Shown piece by piece: positions 44,264 through 51,483 of a DNA stretch of 64,000 nucleotides. Numbering within the stretch: the first letter of the stretch is position 1; every line of letters starts with the position of its first letter. The notes beneath the pieces are model-generated. The model did not search any database, had not been told where the DNA came from, and saw only the letters and a program-made list of their open reading frames with translations. A program made the translations under genes and the position numbers. Origin of the DNA: Parabacteroides chongii (lineage in GTDB: Bacteria > Bacteroidota > Bacteroidia > Bacteroidales > Tannerellaceae); NCBI RefSeq assembly GCF_029581355.1, contig NZ_CP120849.1:5054501-5118500 (forward strand). Direction: 5' to 3'.

Positions 44264-45658
44264 TTACCTTACATCATAGCGTGTAAAGAAATAAAAACAA
44301 GCCATGAACAGAACAGCGATCGTGATTATCATAGCGACCAGGTAACCGCTGATAAATTCGAAGCGCTGGCCGAAGGAGGCGATCTGTTCCTGATACTGCG
44401 GAATCTGGTCGACGGCTACAGCCTTTTTACTGGTAGAATATTCTTCATACGGATTATACCAGTGAGGACTGCCGGAGTCTTTGGCATCTATATCCTTAAA
44501 CCATTGCAGGAACCGTTCCTGGAAAATATGCAGGTCATTCCAGTTCTTCTGGAAACGCAGGTAACCACCTCCGAGGAATGCCTCATTCATATAATCGAAC
44601 TGGGCAATCGGTGAGAGCAAAGTGAAATTGCGGGTTTGTTCGAACTGGCGGAACTGTTGCAGATAATAAGCATCATTGAACATCTTATCATTATTCATCA
44701 GATTGGTCATATTCTTCGCACGAAGTTCATGCCTTGGGAAGAAAGCATCGCCACCGTTGGACGACCAACTGCCCGGAGGCGCATTGCGGTTAATATCATC
44801 ACGCGCTTCCATACGTTTACGGTCTACCTCTTCCGATGCCGGAATACCGAATAACTTTTTCGCCCAAAACACAGACGTATTAGGAATAATCACCGCAGCA
44901 AACAACCAAAAGCAAAGAGATATAAGCAGGCTGATATTCGAGTAACGCGTTACAACCGACGATAGCAAGCCGAATACAGCAAAAGTTGTAATAAACAACA
45001 GACTGATCAGCACAAAACCGCCCGTCTCCATCAAAAAGCTCCCGTTCAGCTGCACCTGTCCCGAAACAGCCAGGATAAGCAGACTGATTATAATGCCGAC
45101 CAACTCCATCATACCTACCACCGTGACGATGCTAAGCAGTTTACTGCACAGGAAAGTACGCCTCGGTACAGCATTCGAAAAGACCAGAGCAAGCGTCCTC
45201 TCTTCCTTCTCACCCGATATCGCATCAAAAGCAAAAAGCAGCGTGATAAAACTCAGGAACATAGAGACAATGAACGACCAGCTCAGACTGTCTCCGCGAC
45301 TTAACAAAGGGTTGTTGCTATCGTGCCGCACCGAGTAACCGAACACGTTGTAGGCACTATATTCGATACGATTAGGTAAATAGCTTTCTTTACAATCAGC
45401 AATCACACTGTTTTCACGCGGAGAAGTCACAAAACTGCTCCGTTGAGTCGCCACCTTCGACAAACTCTCGGCACGTTTAGCCAATGTCTCCTGCTGAGCC
45501 TGGTTGTACTTGGCGTAATTATCATGCATACCTTTAAAAGAAGAAACAAACGAAATGCTTCCCAGGCTAAAGACCAGCACAACAATGACGAAAGAAACCT
45601 GAAAACGCAGACTATACAAGTAGTTCTGCAATTCCCGTATATATAAAGTTGTAAACAT
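44264..45658 (-). CDS. ABC-2-type permease, second subunit
   Basis: A 464-aa membrane protein. TM1 (about residues 20-40) is followed by an extracytoplasmic segment of about 90 aa, then TMs around 128-150, 175-200, 210-232 and 237-258, a second large extracytoplasmic domain (about 270-430), and a final TM (about 435-457). This layout is that of ABC2_membrane_2/DUF3526-like permeases (NosY and Gld-type relatives). It follows the other permease by 15 bp and shares its N- and C-terminal patterns (both end in KYDVR or RYDVR), so the two probably form a heterodimer with the ATPase at 47240. The substrate is unknown. Last gene of the operon. Confidence 0.85.
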   Translation of the reverse strand: MFTTLYIRELQNYLYSLRFQVSFVIVVLVFSLGSISFVSSFKGMHDNYAKYNQAQQETLAKRAESLSKVATQRSSFVTSPRENSVIADCKESYLPNRIEYSAYNVFGYSVRHDSNNPLLSRGDSLSWSFIVSMFLSFITLLFAFDAISGEKEERTLALVFSNAVPRRTFLCSKLLSIVTVVGMMELVGIIISLLILAVSGQVQLNGSFLMETGGFVLISLLFITTFAVFGLLSSVVTRYSNISLLISLCFWLFAAVIIPNTSVFWAKKLFGIPASEEVDRKRMEARDDINRNAPPGSWSSNGGDAFFPRHELRAKNMTNLMNNDKMFNDAYYLQQFRQFEQTRNFTLLSPIAQFDYMNEAFLGGGYLRFQKNWNDLHIFQERFLQWFKDIDAKDSGSPHWYNPYEEYSTSKKAVAVDQIPQYQEQIASFGQRFEFISGYLVAMIITIAVLFMACFYFFTRYDVR

Positions 45659-45673
45659 AACTGTAATTATTTA

Positions 45674-47209
45674 TTATCTGACATCATATTTCATAAACGA
45701 CACGATTGTTCCGACCAACAATACGATCGCCAACCCCAGCAAGGCACATAAGCGTCCCAGTGCATCGCCCAAAGCAGCGGAAAGTGTTACCGGCTGAGGA
45801 ATATAACGAGGTACACTACCGGTATCCAAATATGGAAATTCACTGTTTCCTCTTTCATATCTCCTTTGTGCCTCTTGGTCTCCTGTATCCAATTCGGCAC
45901 GGGTAGGAAATTCCTCCAGCTTTTGTCCCGTAAAGTAAGAGATGGATTCAAACAACTTATGATCTTTGAAATAAGTAATAAGGCTCTCCCGGTAATTCCG
46001 GATACTCTCCATATATTTCAGAAAACAATTCGCATTGGTATGACACAAAGCATCCGTCGTCTGGCTAAACAATTCGGAGGGAGACAACCAGGCGATCACC
46101 TGTTGCAGGTGTTGCTGCCGCATCAACCCATCCAGGTAATCGCGTTGCAAAGCCCATTTCTTATCCGCATTATTCAACATGACCGGAGTAGCCCAAATCT
46201 GCATCTGTTGATGAAACAGGGGCGTTTCCCGCGGCCCTCCGGCCAGTTCCAGATATTCCAGACCATCCCCATTACAATTATTGTAACTTAGGGATTTCAT
46301 ATTCACCCGTTGAGCAGCGCGCGGCCATTCTTCCTGATACTCCTTCATATAGGTATCGTCATAATCACTCATCGCAGCCTGAACATTGTCATATAGAGGT
46401 GCTTTCGAGATACCCTGCGACAGATAAGTGGCAATATTGGGCATCAGGAAAAGGAACCAAATCCAGCACAATAAGCTAATGATGATGGATGAAGACGAAT
46501 GCGTAACCCTGCTGGAGATAAACATACCCAACAAAAGGAACACCATCATATAAATGACAGAAGTCAGGAACAGTAATGTCACCCCTCCCCAGTCGGAAGC
46601 AGAAAAGGAGATTCCCGGATTGACCACGATAATCAGACAGGCAAGCAGATAACAGAACAACAATATAGGAAGCAATATCAGCAACAGTCCGAGCAACTTA
46701 CCTATCAGAAAGGAGATACGGCTCACCTGCCCGGTAAATGTCAGCTTCATCGTTCCGTCTTCCCGTTCACGGGTGATGGCATCGTATGAGAATACGAGTG
46801 CCAGCAACGAAATAAGGATAGCGATAACCTTTGAAAAGTCTATCGAGAAAAAGGCATTCAATGACGGGTTATCACGCGTAATCGTATGACCCGAAGGAAA
46901 CAACGGATATTCCCAAAAAGCGATCTTTACCTTGTTTCCCACATTCGTCATTATGCCCGTACTAAAAATACTCAGAGGTTCAGGCTCCTGAACGATGGTA
47001 GGACGTACCGCCGACCACACCCGGCTCTCTTTCAATTCCCTGTCCGCCTGCGCCTGTTCGATCTTATAGACGCGAACCTGGTTCTCGTAATTGTCCACAC
47101 TGACAATGATCGTGAACGGAATTACCAGGAGGCAGAGCACAAACCCTATAATAAACCTGACTGACAACAAGTTCAGCAGGAAATCTTTCTTTGCTATTAA
47201 CCAAATCAT
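45674..47209 (-). CDS. ABC-2-type permease, first subunit
   Basis: A 511-aa membrane protein with TM1 at about residues 14-34, an extracytoplasmic stretch with YEN...EQAQADRELKE that looks helical, a TM cluster at about 130-255, a large extracytoplasmic domain (about 265-470), a last TM (about 480-502) and a KYDVR tail. The AITREREDGTMKLTFTGQVS segment (about residues 153-172) corresponds to the GEKEERTLALVFSNAVPR segment of the partner and is the cytoplasmic coupling region typical for this ABC-2 class. It sits 30 bp after the ATPase gene. Confidence 0.85.
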   Translation of the reverse strand: MIWLIAKKDFLLNLLSVRFIIGFVLCLLVIPFTIIVSVDNYENQVRVYKIEQAQADRELKESRVWSAVRPTIVQEPEPLSIFSTGIMTNVGNKVKIAFWEYPLFPSGHTITRDNPSLNAFFSIDFSKVIAILISLLALVFSYDAITREREDGTMKLTFTGQVSRISFLIGKLLGLLLILLPILLFCYLLACLIIVVNPGISFSASDWGGVTLLFLTSVIYMMVFLLLGMFISSRVTHSSSSIIISLLCWIWFLFLMPNIATYLSQGISKAPLYDNVQAAMSDYDDTYMKEYQEEWPRAAQRVNMKSLSYNNCNGDGLEYLELAGGPRETPLFHQQMQIWATPVMLNNADKKWALQRDYLDGLMRQQHLQQVIAWLSPSELFSQTTDALCHTNANCFLKYMESIRNYRESLITYFKDHKLFESISYFTGQKLEEFPTRAELDTGDQEAQRRYERGNSEFPYLDTGSVPRYIPQPVTLSAALGDALGRLCALLGLAIVLLVGTIVSFMKYDVR

Positions 47210-47239
47210 AGTATGTATCGTATTAGACAGTTTGTACTC

Positions 47240-47959
47240 TTATTCTAAAATAGCTTCCTGCATATAGTCCAGATAGATCCGTTCCAGGTCGTCCTGCAGG
47301 AACTCTTCGCGGCTACGGAGCATGACCAGGCGCCCTTCTTTCATGATACCGACACGATCGGCTACCGCCTTGGCACGGAAGAGGTCGTGGGTACACATCA
47401 GGATACTTTTACCGGCATTGCGCAGGTTGATCAGTATCTGCATCAGTTCGGCTGCACTCTTGGGATCGAGTCCGGTAGTCGGTTCGTCCATGACGATGTT
47501 GTTGGCATCCTTGATGATGGCGATGGCAAGACCTACTTTCTGACGCATACCTTTGGAGAATGTCTTCAGCTTGCGTTCGAAGGCTTCTTCCTGAAGGCCG
47601 ACACGGCGCATGACGTTATAATAATCGTCTTTCGTCAGATTGGTCTTCCCTCCCAGGCGGGCAAAGAAGTCGAGGTTCTGACGGGCGGTGAAGTTACCGT
47701 AGAGCATTACGTTTTCAGAAACGAAAGCGACATGGTTCTTAGTTTCCAGCGGTTTTTCCATAACGTCGATACCGTCGATCAGGGCATGACCCGAAGTCGG
47801 TTCGATAAAGTTCAGGAAGATATTGATGGAAGTGGTTTTTCCGGCGCCGTTAGCACCCAGCAGGAAGAATATTTCTCCCGGTTTGATTTCCAGATTCAAG
47901 GCATCCAAAGCCAGGTTGCCGTCTTCGTATCTCTTTGTTAAATCGATAGCTTGTAACAT
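47240..47959 (-). CDS. ABC transporter ATP-binding protein (ABC-2 type)
   Basis: A 239-aa ATPase: Walker A GANGAGKT (35-42), signature in the variant form FSKGMRQKV (134-142), Walker B NIVMDE (154-159), D-loop GLDP, H-loop His191. The Q-loop position reads VSEN, as often in NosF/CcmA-like exporters. It powers the two permeases encoded directly downstream. It is not of the LolD/MacB branch, so it is unlikely to serve the FtsX permease array. It follows the hairpin/Ig-domain protein by 30 bp in the same operon. Confidence 0.92.
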   Translation of the reverse strand: MLQAIDLTKRYEDGNLALDALNLEIKPGEIFFLLGANGAGKTTSINIFLNFIEPTSGHALIDGIDVMEKPLETKNHVAFVSENVMLYGNFTARQNLDFFARLGGKTNLTKDDYYNVMRRVGLQEEAFERKLKTFSKGMRQKVGLAIAIIKDANNIVMDEPTTGLDPKSAAELMQILINLRNAGKSILMCTHDLFRAKAVADRVGIMKEGRLVMLRSREEFLQDDLERIYLDYMQEAILE

Positions 47960-47989
47960 AGTGTTCTTATTTTAATTATTATTATTATC

Positions 47990-49417
47990 TTACCGCTTAC
48001 TAAGTTTCATCCCGAACCAGACGATTCCGCCCACAAAGCCCACCAGCAACAGGATCAAAAAGATTGTCCCGAAGATAGATGTGGCGGCATTCACCTGTAT
48101 GCGGACCGTCTTGTCTTCCGTATCCACCTTGCGGTTATCTGCCATGGCTTCCGTCTTGATCTTTACTTCCTGGGCACCTACTCCACCATCTTTCGGCGGG
48201 ATGATGGTGACCTGTACGGTCATTTCCTTTTCCGGATCCAGGCTGCTGATCACATCCGGTTCGATACGGGTATCCCAGCCCAACGGCTTCTCGGTAGTCA
48301 GCTTGATGTTGTCCAGGCGACGGCTACCGCCGTTACGCACGGTCACATCCATTGTTACTTCTTTTCCTACGGTTGTTTCGTGGTAGAGGTTGTTTGCACG
48401 CACTTCGATCTTTCCTTTCCCGCGAGGGATGATCTCAAGATTTTCGCTACCCGCCTTCTCGCCGTTAGAAGCAGAAACAGTCTGAACCTGGAACTTGATC
48501 GGCTGATCGATCACTACTTGCTGGTCATCGCGGTCGGGTAAATATACCTGCAAAGATAACTTCTTTATGTTTACGCCCTGCGCAAATTTGATCTGGGTTA
48601 CCTTACTTTCTCCGTCCATAAAGTCGTAAGTGATCTGACGCGGCAGGTCGAGCACTTCCAGACGATATACATCATCCGAGGTAGAGAAACGTTCGAGTGT
48701 CAAGTCATACGTCGCCTTGCTGCTCAGGTCCGCTTCCTGACTGAACTGCATGGAGGAGATATCGATCACGTTCACACTGGCATCTTTCTTCAGATAGATG
48801 TTCTTCTCATCCTTGCGGTTATTGTAGTTCAATGACACCGTAAGGTTTTCCGCATCTTTCAGCAATTCAAAATCGGCAGTCGCCACCTTTCCCAGTTCGA
48901 TAGACGGCACACGGTACTCATACGGCGAACCGATAATCGTCTTCGATTCGTTATCCACCAGCGATACATATATATTATATATCTTACCGGAACGCATCTC
49001 GGGTGTAAAAACATCGAAATGTTCCTTGAACTGGCTCAGATACTCTTCATTCCCTTCCAGCGCACTTTTCAGGGTGATCTTTACCTTGCGTTCGCCACGC
49101 TGGTCCTGATATTTCACGGCACGCTCTACCGTGATGTAACTCTGCTGCGAGATCAGTTTCAGGATCAGCTTCTGATAATCCACCTCCTTACTCAGCAACT
49201 CATTCTTCGAACGGTTGAAATCGTTGGCTGAGATGGCTTTCTCATTATACAACTTCGTATCGTTCTGATACTTCTGTTTCGCTACTTCATAATCCGCACG
49301 CGTCTTCTTCAGGTCGAGCAGCAAGGAAGCCTCATCGTCCCCTTGTGCACGAACGCTGCAAACCAGCAGTAATGCCGCCAGTATAAGCGGAATCTTTCTA
49401 ATCATCTGTGTCATCAT
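47990..49417 (-). CDS. membrane-anchored periplasmic protein with adaptor-like hairpin and Ig-like domains
   Basis: A 475-aa protein: signal peptide (cleaved after about residue 24, VRAQ), a helical pair (about 30-95, with LKKTRADYEVAKQKYQ and FNRSKNELLSKEVDYQ) that resembles the alpha-hairpin of membrane-fusion adaptors, several beta-rich domains, a NEW3/CARDB-like Ig domain near the C-terminus (about 345-440, with VRNGGSRRLDNIKLTTEKP), and a single C-terminal TM (about 450-470). It stands in the operon position where an adaptor would be expected, between the TolC-like channel and the ABC-2 genes, and no other adaptor is present in this operon. A role as an atypical adaptor is inferred; no lipoyl domain was recognised. 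Confidence 0.7.
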   Translation of the reverse strand: MMTQMIRKIPLILAALLLVCSVRAQGDDEASLLLDLKKTRADYEVAKQKYQNDTKLYNEKAISANDFNRSKNELLSKEVDYQKLILKLISQQSYITVERAVKYQDQRGERKVKITLKSALEGNEEYLSQFKEHFDVFTPEMRSGKIYNIYVSLVDNESKTIIGSPYEYRVPSIELGKVATADFELLKDAENLTVSLNYNNRKDEKNIYLKKDASVNVIDISSMQFSQEADLSSKATYDLTLERFSTSDDVYRLEVLDLPRQITYDFMDGESKVTQIKFAQGVNIKKLSLQVYLPDRDDQQVVIDQPIKFQVQTVSASNGEKAGSENLEIIPRGKGKIEVRANNLYHETTVGKEVTMDVTVRNGGSRRLDNIKLTTEKPLGWDTRIEPDVISSLDPEKEMTVQVTIIPPKDGGVGAQEVKIKTEAMADNRKVDTEDKTVRIQVNAATSIFGTIFLILLLVGFVGGIVWFGMKLSKR

Positions 49418-49521
49418 TTGTCTGTTATCTTATTAATAATTACTCTTTAGCACTGTGACTTTTAATCTTCAGGTCACGTATTTTTACTATTTAAATGCTA
49501 TACTTTTATTCTTTTGAGCTA

Positions 49522-49573
49522 GCTAAAAATTGATTTTTAGCATGCTGGTAATTAAATTTGAGCATGCTAAAAA
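49522..49573 (-). promoter_or_regulatory. two mutually exclusive hairpins between TolC-like gene and the Ig-domain gene
   Basis: Hairpin 1 pairs TTTTTAGCATGCT (49535-49547) with AGCATGCTAAAAA (49561-49573). Hairpin 2 pairs GCTAAAAAT (49522-49530) with ATTTTTAGC (49533-49541). They share bases 49535-49541, so only one can form, as in an attenuator. Function not shown. Confidence 0.45.
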
Positions 49574-49652
49574 TTAAATTCACGCTTGCCAAAAAGATTA
49601 AAATGTCCTATGAAAAGAACCAATGAGTACCTATATAATCATTAGTATCTCC

Positions 49653-51185
49653 TTACTTTGCAACTAATTCCCTGTCTTCCGGCAGGAAGCTACGGTTATG
49701 TTCGAAGTCATACATCGTCTTACGGTTCAGATCCGCCACAGAAAGACGGTACGTGATATAGCTGTCGATGTAGGCGAGCTGTACCTGCGAAAGGCGTTCC
49801 TGCTCGATGGAAAGTTCCTGGCTCGTCATATCGCCGTTCTCAAAACGCATCTGGCTGATCCGGTAACTCTGTATCGCCACTTCCTGGTTCCGGCGGTTGA
49901 TGCGGTAACGCTTCTCGGCCTCATACACGCTGCGGACGATCTCGCGTATCTCCTGTTCGATGGTACGTTCGGTATTGTCGAGGTTCAGCTTGCGCTGCTT
50001 CAGGCGGACCTCTTCACGGCGGACCTGATTCCTGGCGCGTCCCCAGTCCAGAAGCGGATAAGAGACCGTCAGGGCTATTCCCCGGTTAGACGGACGGTCG
50101 CGCATGTTGTCAAACGAAGAACCGACCAGCTGACCGACCGTGCCGCCGTCGCGCGTACTTAATCCGGTAAAATCATAGTAAGCGGAAATGTTGCCTTTAA
50201 ACTCCCGTTCGCGTTTGGCACGCTTCACTTCGATCGCCTGCAGCTCGATGTCGAGATTGTTTTCCTTGATCTCCATTCGGTTGCGCAATGCTTCGTCGAT
50301 CGCCTGCTGCATATCGACAATAAAGGCCTCGAACTCCATGTCCGCCTTCAGGTCGATCTCTTCGTTCAGAGGCAAGCCTATCAGCAATTTGAACTGGTCC
50401 TTTGCCGTAGACAGCTTACCTTCGCTTTCCATCACGCGCGCCTCATCCTGCGCTACGGTGATCTCGGCAATCAGCATTTCCCCTTCGGGAAGATTACCCG
50501 TTTCCTGTTTCAGCTTGGTGATGCGATAAGCCTCACGGGAGTTGACCAGACGGTCCTGGTTGATCTTGTGCTCGTACGCCAGTTTATATACATTATAAAA
50601 AGCATCCGTTACATTATATACGATATCCATTTGGACACGGGTGAAATAACAGGTACTTTTCTTATAATCCAGTTCAGCCACCTTCATGTTCTCTTTCAGT
50701 TTATTCGCCGTAAAGATGGGCTGGTTGAAAGAGAGGGCGAAACGACTGTACACCTGGTCGCGTTTCAGCTCCGCATAATCCTGTTGTGAAAGCGTAGTCC
50801 GGTAATTCTCCCAATACATTTTAGAACTGAGGGCAAAATTACCGCCGGTCGGCAATACGTAGGTAAAATTCAGATTGCCTCCCACCTGCAGGGAACCGGT
50901 GGAGTTATACACCGGCAGGCCGTCCGCCTGCGAAATCTCCGTCAGCTCTTCCGTCCATGAAGGAGTAAAGAAATCGAAGTTAAGCAACGGCTTGAACTGC
51001 GCCTTGGTGTACAGATAAGAATAACGGGTGGCATCCATATCTTCCTTATAATATTTCACCGTATAACTCTCGCCCAAAGCGATCCGTATCGCTTCATCGT
51101 AAGAAATTGTACGGGGTGTTTCCGTTTCAGCATGCCCTGCCAAAGCAAATCCCATTAACAGAGATACCAGTAATTTTCTTTTCAT
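49653..51185 (-). CDS. TolC-family outer-membrane protein (second system)
   Basis: A 510-aa protein with a signal peptide (MKRKLLVSLLMGFALAGHA) and two OEP helical repeats. It is longer than the array TolC (446 aa), with an extended first half. It is the first gene of the operon TolC - Ig-domain protein - ATPase - permease - permease, transcribed from the sigma-54 element at 51262-51277. The 235-bp gap to the next gene carries possible attenuator hairpins. It is probably the outer-membrane exit for the ABC-2 system, though pairing of ABC-2 permeases with TolC channels without a classical adaptor would be unusual. Confidence 0.88.
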   Translation of the reverse strand: MKRKLLVSLLMGFALAGHAETETPRTISYDEAIRIALGESYTVKYYKEDMDATRYSYLYTKAQFKPLLNFDFFTPSWTEELTEISQADGLPVYNSTGSLQVGGNLNFTYVLPTGGNFALSSKMYWENYRTTLSQQDYAELKRDQVYSRFALSFNQPIFTANKLKENMKVAELDYKKSTCYFTRVQMDIVYNVTDAFYNVYKLAYEHKINQDRLVNSREAYRITKLKQETGNLPEGEMLIAEITVAQDEARVMESEGKLSTAKDQFKLLIGLPLNEEIDLKADMEFEAFIVDMQQAIDEALRNRMEIKENNLDIELQAIEVKRAKREREFKGNISAYYDFTGLSTRDGGTVGQLVGSSFDNMRDRPSNRGIALTVSYPLLDWGRARNQVRREEVRLKQRKLNLDNTERTIEQEIREIVRSVYEAEKRYRINRRNQEVAIQSYRISQMRFENGDMTSQELSIEQERLSQVQLAYIDSYITYRLSVADLNRKTMYDFEHNRSFLPEDRELVAK

Positions 51186-51208
51186 ACTATATCGAATTAA
51201 GTCTTTCC

Positions 51209-51224
51209 GGGTAATGTGTTACCC
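51209..51224. promoter_or_regulatory. GGGTAA palindrome downstream of the sigma-54 promoter
   Basis: GGGTAATGTGTTACCC, a perfect inverted repeat of GGGTAA around 4 bases, located between the promoter and the TolC start codon. It may act as a repressing or autoregulatory site of the same regulator that uses the upstream sites. Confidence 0.6.
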
Positions 51225-51261
51225 AATTATCTTCTTTTGTTTATTCACACGTATATAGCAA

Positions 51262-51277
51262 GGCAAACGGCGTGCCA
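51262..51277 (-). promoter_or_regulatory. sigma-54 promoter of the second export operon
   Basis: TGGCACGCCGTTTGCC on the minus strand, a full match to TGGCACRNNNNTTGC, 77 bp before the TolC start. Confidence 0.88.
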
Positions 51278-51315
51278 AAATCGTAACAGGCTGATTATAC
51301 GTGCCTCGCTGAAAT

Positions 51316-51378
51316 GGGTCACTTTTTACTCGTGGGTAATAGCCTTTACCCTTACCCAAATTGGGTAATTTCTTACCC
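51316..51378. promoter_or_regulatory. cluster of GGGTAA/TTACCC activator sites
   Basis: Three inverted repeats lie upstream of the sigma-54 element: degenerate GGGTCACTTTTTACTC (51316-51331), GGGTAATAGCCTTTACCC (51334-51351) and GGGTAATTTCTTACCC (51363-51378); an overlapping TTACCCAAATTGGGTAA palindrome spans 51352-51368. The middle site starts 57 bp from the promoter, close to the 54-56 bp spacing of the first system, but the sequence is quite different, so a different activator is expected. Confidence 0.7.
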
Positions 51379-51449
51379 ATTCGCTCTATTTCAGAAGATA
51401 ATACAACCGATTCAGCAGAAAGTTCTAATTCCAAACAAGAGAAAACACA

Positions 51450-51457
51450 TACCTTTG
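51450..51457 (+). promoter_or_regulatory. -7 box of the GH92 gene promoter
   Basis: TACCTTTG (TAnnTTTG), 27 bp before the chosen ATG. The GGGTAA cluster lies directly upstream, so the divergent regulator could influence this promoter too. Confidence 0.5.
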
Positions 51458-51483
51458 TCTATCGAAAACAAACAAGTAATACC

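Noticed and set aside
47214..47229. TGTATCGTATTAGACA between the ABC-2 ATPase and permease genes as an activator site
   Set aside because: One base short of the 17-bp site, single, and with no sigma-54 element nearby; probably chance.
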